Shown one piece after another: positions 1 to 6,493 of a DNA stretch of 58,963 bases. The stretch's first letter is position 1; the number at the start of each line of letters is the position of its first letter. Location of the stretch: positions 1 through 58,963 of the forward strand of contig NZ_JAIFXZ010000019.1 in the NCBI RefSeq assembly GCF_021033825.1. The letters are read 5' to 3'. The position numbers were made by a program, and so were the translations under genes. Below the pieces are notes generated by a model, which was given only the letters and a program-made list of their open reading frames with translations, had not been told where the DNA came from and did no database searches. Source of the DNA: Dietzia aurantiaca. GTDB lineage: Bacteria > Actinomycetota > Actinomycetes > Mycobacteriales > Mycobacteriaceae.

Positions 1-23
1 CGAGCAGAGTTACTACGCCGCTC

Positions 24-851
24 TCAAACGAGAGCTTCAACCCACATAGGAGCGGCGGAGAACCTGGGGCGGTTCAGCTTCTTGTTGTCGGCGGTGGGCT
101 TCTTTGTGTGGTGGATACCGAGCCATTCGACACCGCTGTTGACGAGCAGTTGGGTTGCGCGGTTCAGTCCGGACCCAGCTCGGTCCTCGTTCAAGTTCGG
201 AACGAGGTCCTTGTACGAGTCAACAACGACGGTCCCCGGTTCCGCACCAGCGCGGTACTTGCTGACCTCCACGACCCACTCCGCAAACAGCTCCGGGGCA
301 TCGGCGGCATTGAAGTCGGGCGCTCCGGGATAAATCACCAAACGCTCCCCTACCAGACGCGCGGACGGCGAGTCCGGATCGACCATCCGCTTGATGGAGC
401 GGCGAATCTGCGCCACACGGTCCATCGCGAGGTAGACCACGGGCCGTTCGTCCACTTCAACCGGGAACCCGAGTAGTGCTCCATTCCCGGAGTAGCCGAG
501 CCTTGCGAGGACGAGCTGCTGCGCAAGCGTCGACTTCCCCACGCCGGGTGGACCTGCGATCATCAGCGACTCACCGGCAGCCCACAGCACCTCTGAACCT
601 CGCCCCCACACGGGATCAGGTTCTGGTGCGCTGAACAGGAATTCTAGGCCCGTGACCGCGTTGCTTACTGCCCGTGCCATCACCTCCTCGGCACGCTCGC
701 GCGCCAGCATCTCGCGGGCGAGTTCTCGGCGACGAAGCGTCGACAGTTCCAGTTGGAGCTTCTGGGCTTCGCCATCGTCAAGCGTTACATCGTCACCAGC
801 GGCAATCGCATCAGGCACCGCGGTGAGGGGCGTTCGAGAAGGCTTGGTCAT
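24..851 (-). CDS. RecA-fold replicative helicase ATPase of an integrated element (RepA-like), C-terminus probably frameshifted
   Basis: The 275-residue product has a Walker A loop GPPGVGKST at about residues 100-108, a beta-strand plus acidic motif GTVVVDSY at about 206-213, and the HHTKK motif at about 247-251. Together these are typical of RepA/DnaB-like hexameric helicase ATPases carried by integrative plasmids and actinophages. Its start overlaps the end of the primase gene by 4 bases (ATGA), so the two are translationally coupled and probably form a primase-helicase pair. Family members usually continue well past the HHT motif. Here the frame ends after NRPRFSAAPMWVEALV, while another frame continues to the left edge with SFESGVVTLL, which looks like the missing strand. 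A frameshift near position 45-70 is therefore likely (inference). Confidence 0.75.
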   Translation of the reverse strand: MTKPSRTPLTAVPDAIAAGDDVTLDDGEAQKLQLELSTLRRRELAREMLARERAEEVMARAVSNAVTGLEFLFSAPEPDPVWGRGSEVLWAAGESLMIAGPPGVGKSTLAQQLVLARLGYSGNGALLGFPVEVDERPVVYLAMDRVAQIRRSIKRMVDPDSPSARLVGERLVIYPGAPDFNAADAPELFAEWVVEVSKYRAGAEPGTVVVDSYKDLVPNLNEDRAGSGLNRATQLLVNSGVEWLGIHHTKKPTADNKKLNRPRFSAAPMWVEALV

Positions 852-2089
852 GACGCGTCCTCCGAACGGGTCCGGAAGATCAGCCGGCCATCCGGCCCTC
901 TGGGGACGACGCCGCGCCTGCGCCCTTCTGCGACCGCCCCGCGCACCGCTCGCATGAACTCGACTTCGGCTGTAGCCGCATCGCGGGCGTGCCCATTGAC
1001 CTCAGGGAAATCGGGGGAACCCCTCCGGGCCATCGTCTCGCCGTAAGACCACTGGATTGATATCAAGGCGCATGCCAGACCGGCGTGGCCCTCGGTCGCC
1101 ATCATGACCGCCCGCCAGACGAGCTTTGTCATGTGCTCGTAGGCCGATGCTGCTCCGTCCGCACCGAAGCAGAACTCATCGACCAACCGGTGACGGTCGA
1201 CAAGCTCCCGCAACTCTGGGGACATCTCGTGCGCGTCAGCGTCCGCCCCCGGCACCGAGTTCACCCAGTCGACAACCTCACTTTCGGGAATCGCCCGGTC
1301 CACGCTTCGCAGCACCGACCGCCTGCCTGAGATCGGCTCCGCGCCGACCTCGCGGAGGATTCGACCGAGGCGAGAAAGCCCGATTGCCGGGGCGCGACCG
1401 CGCTTGTCGCGGGCTGCGGGGTCGAGGAGGTCTACGACGACCGGGGCCGGGCTATCAGGGTCCTTCACGTTCATGGACCCTGGCAGCCGCATGATCCGGG
1501 CAAGGTCGTACACGTTGTCCACCCGCGCCCCCGGCTCGACGCTGTCGGCGACACGCTGGACGAGACCGCCCCACCGCAGCACGAGGTCAGCAACCCAACC
1601 ACGATTCCGGTCGGTGACGTCGGCGGAGTCGTCGGCGGAGTTGCGCACCCGCCAATAGGCGTGGACGCCGTTCCCGGTGTGAACGACGGCAGCACACGGC
1701 GAGTCGAGCACGTCCGACAGCGCGTCCACGACCGCGAGCGCATTGTCCTCGGTGTGAAGGGTCTTATAGTCGAGGTCGCACCATAGCGCGCGAATCTTCG
1801 CCACGTCCCCGGCAGCCCGCGACACGGCTTCATCCGCCAGCGGACACACGGAAAAGTAGACGTTGTGATCGTCGGGCGGATCAACCTCTCGGAGGTCGCG
1901 CACGGCCATGATATCCGTGGGGAATCCTCGGACGGTGTCGACGCAGTACGCGAGACGGTCTGACGGTCGGTAGCCCAGCACCCGCAGGACTTCCCCGAGA
2001 GTAGGGCTCAGTGGGCGAATCGGCGTGGACGAGTGACGCTTGCCGGAGACCGGCGTTCGGGCGGATCGGTTACGTTTCTTAGCGGACAC
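848..2089 (-). CDS. Primase-polymerase (RepB/AEP-type) replication protein
   Basis: This 413-residue protein carries the archaeo-eukaryotic primase signature: a DxD metal motif in WCDLDYK (about 103-109), the HTGNGVHAYW motif (about 137-146), and a downstream RIMRLPGSMNVK block like the R-x-x-R-x-P-G-x-x-N-x-K motif of PrimPol proteins. It probably primes replication of the excised element together with the coupled downstream ATPase. The C-terminal half (about 270-413) is a helical region I cannot assign. The start is the ATG at 2089. A strong hairpin lies just upstream, between this gene and the preceding minus-strand gene. Confidence 0.8.
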   Translation of the reverse strand: MSAKKRNRSARTPVSGKRHSSTPIRPLSPTLGEVLRVLGYRPSDRLAYCVDTVRGFPTDIMAVRDLREVDPPDDHNVYFSVCPLADEAVSRAAGDVAKIRALWCDLDYKTLHTEDNALAVVDALSDVLDSPCAAVVHTGNGVHAYWRVRNSADDSADVTDRNRGWVADLVLRWGGLVQRVADSVEPGARVDNVYDLARIMRLPGSMNVKDPDSPAPVVVDLLDPAARDKRGRAPAIGLSRLGRILREVGAEPISGRRSVLRSVDRAIPESEVVDWVNSVPGADADAHEMSPELRELVDRHRLVDEFCFGADGAASAYEHMTKLVWRAVMMATEGHAGLACALISIQWSYGETMARRGSPDFPEVNGHARDAATAEVEFMRAVRGAVAEGRRRGVVPRGPDGRLIFRTRSEDAS

Positions 2090-2107
2090 AGGGGTCCTTC
2101 CAGTAAT

Positions 2108-2157
2108 GCGATACCCCGCCGCCAGCCAACCGGGATCGGCTGACGGCGGGGTATCGC
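2108..2157. terminator. Large perfect palindrome, terminator/attenuator or replication dyad
   Basis: A 14-bp perfect stem (2108-2121 with 2144-2157) encloses a second 4-bp AGCC/GGCT stem (2124-2127 with 2138-2141). On the plus strand it is followed by GTGTTTTAC. It separates the 254-residue gene from the primase gene on the minus strand. It could limit readthrough into the replication genes or be the origin of replication recognised by the primase-helicase pair. The sequence alone does not decide. Confidence 0.6.
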
Positions 2158-2204
2158 GTGTTTTACGGGTGATGTGGCGGAGTCCGCCAGGGGCAGCGGT
2201 GGGG

Positions 2205-2969
2205 CTACTCGTCGTCCAGCTCGCTCAGCGGCGGGACCTCGGTGAGCTTCACGCCCGCCTCAGTCGCCTCCAGGCGGAGGATCGCGGCGTGGCGGCTACA
2301 CAGGACGACCGGGATATGGACCATTCCCACCGACACCACGAACAACGGGGCGTCGAGAACGACGGGTCGCCGGTGGTCCCCCTCGACGTGCTCGAACTGC
2401 CCCGGCGATACGCACCGGTCACACGCCACGACGCGCCCCCGATGACGGGCCTGAGTCCACGTCTCCCGGTCGACCAACCGTGCGTACCGCAGAGGGTTCA
2501 TACTGTGCGGGATGACGAGATGGTGTATCTCGTCGCGGATGTCGGTGTCCGAGCGTCCGTACTCCTCCTCCAGCGAGTCGTCCCCTTCGGCAAAGCCGGT
2601 CAGACGGGCCTTCACGAACGGACGGTGAACCAGCAGGCACGGCTGGGACGGGTCTCCCTCGGCGGACTGCGTGAGGAGACGCTGCACATCCTGGGAGTCG
2701 TTTGCGCCCCAGTCCGGCACGAACTCTCCCGAAGGAGGAGAGACACGCGCCCCGAGGCGTCCCGCTCGCGCCATCTCCACGAACCACCGGAGCCATTCGA
2801 CTCGCCGGAACCCAGGCGAGTAGCCAGGTGTGGCGAGCTGGTCCGTCAACGCAGACGCCAGCGGCTCGCCCAGCTTCGAGTGGTGGTCGAGTCCGACTCC
2901 GAACATGAGCGCGGACGCAGCACGCTCCGCTGGGGTGAACTCTCGTGGCGTGTGGTTGTTGGCGCTCAT
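2205..2969 (-). CDS. Unknown element protein with a possible zinc-binding C-terminal site
   Basis: I do not recognise a family for this 254-residue protein. Residues from about 184 hold CDRC, and a CSRH pair lies about 40 residues further on, which together could form one zinc site. The first 150 residues are mixed charged and helical. There is no signal peptide or membrane segment. The start overlaps the upstream excisionase-like gene by 4 bases (ATGA), so it belongs to the same early operon as the replication genes. An HNH-like role is conceivable because histidines flank the cysteines, but no complete HNH motif is visible. Confidence 0.65.
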   Translation of the reverse strand: MSANNHTPREFTPAERAASALMFGVGLDHHSKLGEPLASALTDQLATPGYSPGFRRVEWLRWFVEMARAGRLGARVSPPSGEFVPDWGANDSQDVQRLLTQSAEGDPSQPCLLVHRPFVKARLTGFAEGDDSLEEEYGRSDTDIRDEIHHLVIPHSMNPLRYARLVDRETWTQARHRGRVVACDRCVSPGQFEHVEGDHRRPVVLDAPLFVVSVGMVHIPVVLCSRHAAILRLEATEAGVKLTEVPPLSELDDE

Positions 2970-3211
2970 GCGGCGTCACCGCCCGTCCCGACTCGGCGCA
3001 TCGACTTGATCCAGTCGAGGACGTCAGCCTCGCTGTACCAGTTGGCCACGCCAATCCGGTGCGCGGCGAGTCGACCGTCAATGGTTGCGTACTTCACCAG
3101 TCGCTCGGTGATGGCGGGGACGCCATTCTCGCGGCAGAAGGTCGGGACATCTGCCTTTCGCATCGAAGGCATCTCCGAAGGAGTGCGTGTGGTTCCAGGG
3201 GCCTTGCTCAT
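2966..3211 (-). CDS. Excisionase/MerR-like winged-helix DNA-binding protein
   Basis: This is a small 81-residue protein. A predicted helix-turn-helix around residues 18-45 is followed by YSEADVLDWIKSM, the terminal strand-helix pattern typical of phage Xis and element-encoded AlpA/MerR-like regulators. It is the first gene of the minus-strand early operon (Xis-like, unknown, primase, helicase) and may control excision as well as expression. The ATG at 3211 has the Shine-Dalgarno sequence GAGAGG six bases upstream. That sequence lies in one arm of an inverted repeat. Confidence 0.6.
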   Translation of the reverse strand: MSKAPGTTRTPSEMPSMRKADVPTFCRENGVPAITERLVKYATIDGRLAAHRIGVANWYSEADVLDWIKSMRRVGTGGDAA

Positions 3212-3217
3212 CGTGGT

Positions 3218-3232
3218 CCTCTCATAGAGAGG
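3218..3232 (-). promoter_or_regulatory. Inverted repeat covering the ribosome binding site of the Xis-like gene
   Basis: The repeat is CCTCTC-ATA-GAGAGG on the plus strand. The GAGAGG Shine-Dalgarno of the minus-strand gene is the arm nearest its start. The hairpin could hide the ribosome binding site, or the repeat could be an operator for the encoded protein. Confidence 0.4.
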
Positions 3233-3263
3233 GGCGTTCGGTATCCAACAGCAAATTGCAGAT

Positions 3264-3336
3264 CACGAGACACCCCAAAGCCGTACTTGAGTACGGCAGT
3301 GAAGCGGGCAGAAGCCCGCTCTTGCGTTGTCTCGTG
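3264..3336. other. Three-way-junction palindromic structure (packaging site, origin or structured RNA)
   Basis: A 9-bp outer stem, CACGAGACA (3264-3272) with TGTCTCGTG (3328-3336), encloses two perfect 7-bp hairpins. These are GCCGTAC-TTGA-GTACGGC (3280-3297) and AGCGGGC-AGAA-GCCCGCT (3303-3320). Single-stranded joints separate the arms. The arrangement resembles a cloverleaf without an anticodon and does not fit a simple terminator. It lies in the noncoding gap between the divergent excisionase-like and capsid genes. Its role is unknown. Confidence 0.65.
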
Positions 3337-3718
3337 ACCCGACGAACCGTCCATTACCTGTAGGAATTAGCATCGCCGCGCTGGTTCACCATCCGTTGCG
3401 GAGAGACCTGAGGTACTCCACATGTGGCCTGAACAGTCACGCACTCTTCAGTTGTCCGCCCCGTTTCCGGGGCCGAGCTTTACTATACCGGTTCGATCCC
3501 GAACGGGCCTATAGCGACCTGAACCGTCTGGCCTGTCTGACCTGCGAAGACCTTACCGAACCGGATTCAGCCGTCTCGGGAGTACCGTTCCCTTCGTAGG
3601 CGTCGGAGACGCCGCAGGATATTCACCGCCAACCGTGCAGCCAGGGGCAGCCAAGACAGGGCGGATCAACGAACACTTCAGCCGATCCGGCTACCCACTC
3701 TTGATTCGAGGCTCACCC
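3337..3718. other. Gene-poor stretch upstream of the capsid gene with further hairpins
   Basis: I see no convincing gene here. The stretch holds three more short perfect hairpins: GCCCCG-TTTC-CGGGGC (3458-3473), GTTCG-ATCC-CGAAC (3491-3504), and GGCGTC-GGA-GACGCC (3599-3613). Together with the three-arm structure just upstream, the 0.5-kb gap is unusually rich in structure. It may act as the capsid leader, a packaging signal or an origin. Confidence 0.45.
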
Positions 3719-4870
3719 ATGAACACTTACCGCTACCCCCAACTGACCGGCAGCGACGGTACAGCCCCCGGCGGCTACGTCACCGAGGGCGACGTCCTCG
3801 TCAACTCCACCGCCGACGGCGTAGACCTCAACGCGATCTACTCCGAGTACCGCGAGTCGCTGGAGCTGTACAACGCAGAACGTTCCGCGCTGGTGTCGCT
3901 GCTGTCGTTCTCAACCACCCGCGCATTCGACACCGTGCCCCAGGGCGCTCTGTCCGAGGGCTTCGAACTGGCGTCAGAGTTCGGCGTGCCGAAGGCAGCC
4001 GGGGTGCCGGTCGATGAGCTCCGTCTCGCGTACACGTTCGAGGACTACGACCGCGCAAGTCGGTTCACTTGGCGGGCATTGCGAGACATGACCCAAGATC
4101 AGGTGGATTCCGTCCACCGCGGCATCCTGGAGGCAAGCAACCGCCTCGTCACGACCTCAATCCTGGCGCGGTTGTTCGACCCGACCCAGGGCATCTCCCC
4201 CGAGGGCAACGCGGTCTACGGCCTCTTTAATGCAGACGGGTCATTTGTGCCCCCGTTTCTCGGTCGGTCGTGGGACCCGGCGACCACGAGCCACTACCTC
4301 ACCTCCGGCTCCGACACCCTCGATCCGTCGGATGTGGAAAGCCTGATCCGCCTCGTCAAGCTCAAGGGCCACACCGCTTCCGGCCAGCGGCTCCTGCTGC
4401 TGGTGAACCCGAGCGAGTCCGAAACCATCGCCTCTTTCCGCGTGGGGGTCGAATCCGCCGACCTCACCCGCGCCCGCTACGACTTCGTGCCCTCCGGGAC
4501 CGCCCCGGCGAGGTACGTCACCGAGCGACTGGAGGGCGCGGCCCCGCCGGTCGAGTACGGCGGGCTGCCGGTCATCGGGTCCTATGGGGACGCGCTGGTG
4601 ATCGAGTCGATGTTCGTGCCGTCCGGGTACGTGGCGATGGCCGCCAGCGGCGGGCCGAACTCCGACCGCAACGTCGTCGGCCTCCGAGAGCACGAGAACC
4701 CCGCCTACCGGGGCCTGCGCCTCATCCCCGGCAACCAGCAGCGCTACCCGCTCGTGGAGAGCTTCTACGCCCAGTCGTTCGGCGTCGGCGTCCGTCGCCG
4801 GGGCGCAGCCGCCGTCATGCAGCTCACCGCAGACGCGGACTACACCGCGCCGACCGGCTGGAAGTGGTGA
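3719..4870 (+). CDS. Phage-type major capsid protein (HK97-like, putative)
   Basis: The 383-residue soluble protein has no signal peptide. Its layout is typical of actinophage major head proteins: a variable N-terminal region, a middle block with GLFNADGSFVPPFLGRSW, a RLLLLVNPSE core strand, and a C-terminal domain ending in a run of small and aromatic residues. The start is the ATG at 3719, with GAGG eight bases before it. It is the only structural gene in the window: no protease, portal, terminase or tail gene is adjacent. A lone capsid gene beside a replication module is what capsid-encoding satellites show. Assignment to the capsid fold is from sequence character only. Confidence 0.65.
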   Translation: MNTYRYPQLTGSDGTAPGGYVTEGDVLVNSTADGVDLNAIYSEYRESLELYNAERSALVSLLSFSTTRAFDTVPQGALSEGFELASEFGVPKAAGVPVDELRLAYTFEDYDRASRFTWRALRDMTQDQVDSVHRGILEASNRLVTTSILARLFDPTQGISPEGNAVYGLFNADGSFVPPFLGRSWDPATTSHYLTSGSDTLDPSDVESLIRLVKLKGHTASGQRLLLLVNPSESETIASFRVGVESADLTRARYDFVPSGTAPARYVTERLEGAAPPVEYGGLPVIGSYGDALVIESMFVPSGYVAMAASGGPNSDRNVVGLREHENPAYRGLRLIPGNQQRYPLVESFYAQSFGVGVRRRGAAAVMQLTADADYTAPTGWKW

Positions 4871-5272
4871 CGGCGATGATCGGCGGAGACTTCCGGCGAC
4901 AGTCCACCGAGGCCCAGCGCCCCCGCCGGGACGGTCGAACCCGGCGCGGGCGAGTTCTCCTGGGGGCCTGGGCTGGCTCCTCCGGGAGTTGCGCCCTACC
5001 GGGGCCGCGAGGCCTCCGAAACGCTCGCCGCAGCCCCTACGGGCAAGCGCACGAGCTAAACAATCACAGACTCCCGGCGGATACCTGCGTGCCCCGTCGG
5101 GCGCTCATGAGACTCCCTCTCAGAGCACGTCCCCCGGTTCTTGCCCCAAGCTCGCCGGGTGACGACGAAGGGCGGCTGGCCTGTTCGACTTGTCACAGCA
5201 GCCGCCCAAGCCGGAACGCCGGTCCGTCTGGTCCAGTTGACATGTCCTGGTCAGTGGCGGCGAGTCCGACAA
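4871..5272. other. Gene-poor stretch after the capsid gene with a possible decayed small gene
   Basis: A GTG at 4867 overlaps the capsid stop (GTGA). After about 10 codons the frame that looks coding is a different one. It runs through EFSWGPGLAPPGVAPYRG and stops near 5055 without an in-frame start. This suggests a frameshifted remnant of a small downstream gene. The rest, to the hairpin at 5273, shows nothing I can support. Confidence 0.3.
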
Positions 5273-5314
5273 AGCGACCCCGCTTCGGTATCGAGCCACC
5301 GGAGCGGGGTCGCT
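5273..5314 (-). terminator. Bidirectional hairpin terminator between capsid and lipoprotein genes
   Basis: A 12-bp perfect stem, AGCGACCCCGCT (5273-5284) with AGCGGGGTCGCT (5303-5314), has an inner CGGT/ACCG pairing. Read on the minus strand it is followed by TTTGTC. It lies just beyond the lipoprotein stop and at the end of the capsid transcript, so it probably serves both converging units. Confidence 0.7.
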
Positions 5315-5322
5315 GCCGTTCG

Positions 5323-6003
5323 TCAGGGCATGTGCCGTGGACAGTAGACCACCATCGACATCATCGCGATATATCGAGCGGATGTGTCCGAGAGCCAGCC
5401 GTCACCCTCTATGGATTGGGCAGCAGAGGCCACCTCATCCGCAACTTGGGCAGCTGGGACCCCGCCGTCAAGCGCAGCGCAGACGGCCTCCGCCATCCCA
5501 TCCAGTCGACTTAACGGAACATCTCCGGCAACTGGCCGAACGGCGGCCGCAAGCTCCGAGGCACTGCGGCTGCCGATCTCCGGCTCAACCGGTGGGCGCC
5601 ATGACGTTGACGACGGAGCCTGAATTTGCAGAAGCTCCGGGCAATATTCGGCCATCGAGGCTTCAAGCACAACCGCTTCGTTCGGATAGTTCCAAGTCTC
5701 GCCAAACATAAGGTCAATATTCTCGGCGGCCTCGGACATCAAGCTGCCGCGCTCGATGATGTCGCAGCTGAACTGGGCGAAAGACTCCAGCGCCTCGGGC
5801 GGCTGCTTTCCGATGTGTGGCTCCAGCTCTGAGGCAAGGCGTACAGAGTTCCCGGTATAACTGTCTGGCCCGGTCGTTGCCGTGCTCTGGACCTCGGTCG
5901 TAGTCGCCGCCGTCGAGCCTTCGCCAGAATCCCCCGACGATGAGCACCCCGCCACGGCGAGCGCCGCAATCAATGCGACTGACGCCGCCACAAGTCTTTT
6001 CAT
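5323..6003 (-). CDS. Element-encoded lipoprotein with two DUF732-like repeats
   Basis: The 226-residue product begins with a lipoprotein signal, MKRLVAASVALIAALAVAGC, with the lipobox cysteine at residue 20, then a Ser/Thr-rich linker. Two similar segments follow, each with a Cys near the start and a YCP near the end (C80 to YCP 120-122, C175 to YCP 220-222). This is the pattern of mycobacterial DUF732 secreted proteins, and each pair could form a disulfide. It lies next to the attachment site, the usual place for cargo or lysogenic-conversion genes. A role in blocking entry of related phages is conceivable but not shown. Confidence 0.7.
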   Translation of the reverse strand: MKRLVAASVALIAALAVAGCSSSGDSGEGSTAATTTEVQSTATTGPDSYTGNSVRLASELEPHIGKQPPEALESFAQFSCDIIERGSLMSEAAENIDLMFGETWNYPNEAVVLEASMAEYCPELLQIQAPSSTSWRPPVEPEIGSRSASELAAAVRPVAGDVPLSRLDGMAEAVCAALDGGVPAAQVADEVASAAQSIEGDGWLSDTSARYIAMMSMVVYCPRHMP

Positions 6004-6280
6004 GAGAGAAACCTTAACGGAATGTTGTCGCTGTCACTACATCGTGTCCGCACCCGCGATTAGCTCAGCGCCGCGTCTCCATCCCGCCGGTCCCCCAGCG
6101 CCGTCGTCCGCGAGGGCAAAACCCGGTGAAAACCCGTGACTGGGGGCAATTCGAGGGCGTTTCGGAGGGGTTCCGGGCCGGATCGAAGGCGACCCGAAAG
6201 CGTCTCAATCTATGCCTTGACCTGCGTGGACCCCAACAATCCTCGCAGGTCAGCGCGGTCCACACGAACCCACCCCGGTC
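6004..6280. other. Element right-end region with inverted and direct repeats, no gene
   Basis: I find no coding region here. There is a 9-bp inverted repeat TGACCTGCG (6218-6226) / CGCAGGTCA (6244-6252), interleaved with GTGGACC (6226-6232) / GGTCCAC (6257-6263). AAAACCCG occurs at 6118-6125 and 6129-6136 and again in the tRNA fragment at 6287-6294. Such spaced repeats beside an attachment core could be integrase or excisionase binding sites. The segment from 6129 (AAAACCCGTGACTGGGGGCA) also looks like a contracted copy of the tRNA 3' end. Confidence 0.4.
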
Positions 6281-6328
6281 GTTTTCAAAACCCGTCCAGT
6301 GTCGGTTCGAGTCCGACCGGGGGCACCA
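6281..6328 (+). repeat. tRNA 3'-half, probable attachment site (att) of the integrated element
   Basis: The sequence has an anticodon-loop-like GTTTTCAAAAC (6281-6291), a perfect T-arm GTCGG-TTCGAGT-CCGAC (6301-6317), an acceptor strand CGGGGGC (6318-6324), discriminator A, and an encoded CCA (6326-6328). No matching 5' half (GCCCCCG and D-arm) lies upstream, so it is not a functional gene. It fits the duplicated tRNA end left by site-specific integration. The intact tRNA and the integrase should then lie left of the window. The parent tRNA cannot be named with certainty. Confidence 0.65.
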
Positions 6329-6382
6329 CGTACGGCCGACCCTCTCCCGCCCTGTCCCACAGACGTGTCCCCGGACCGTCAT

Positions 6383-6415
6383 TTGACGTCGGACGGCATG
6401 GCCCCCACATATACT
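6383..6415 (+). promoter_or_regulatory. Candidate promoter of the DHA2 exporter gene
   Basis: TTGACG (6383-6388) and TATACT (6410-6415) resemble -35 and -10 elements. The 21-base spacing is long, so the -10 element is the more credible part. It lies about 80 bases upstream of the TTG start. Confidence 0.35.
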
Positions 6416-6493
6416 CGCGTGGCATACGGCTGCTTCCCGCCGCTCTCTGCAGGGCGCCGCTTCCCGGCTCCCTGATCCGTAAGAGGAGACTCG

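Noticed and set aside
3327-3599. 90-codon plus-strand frame beginning inside the three-arm structure
   Set aside because: No ribosome site and no family character. It starts within the outer stem of the palindromic structure.
4270-5514. Long plus-strand frame through the end of the capsid gene and across the terminator
   Set aside because: It overlaps the capsid gene in another frame, crosses a strong hairpin and runs into the lipoprotein gene antisense. Composition is Arg/Pro-rich.
6281-6328. Complete functional tRNA gene
   Set aside because: Only the 3' half pairs correctly. The anticodon stem is broken on its 5' side and no D-arm or 5' acceptor strand is present.
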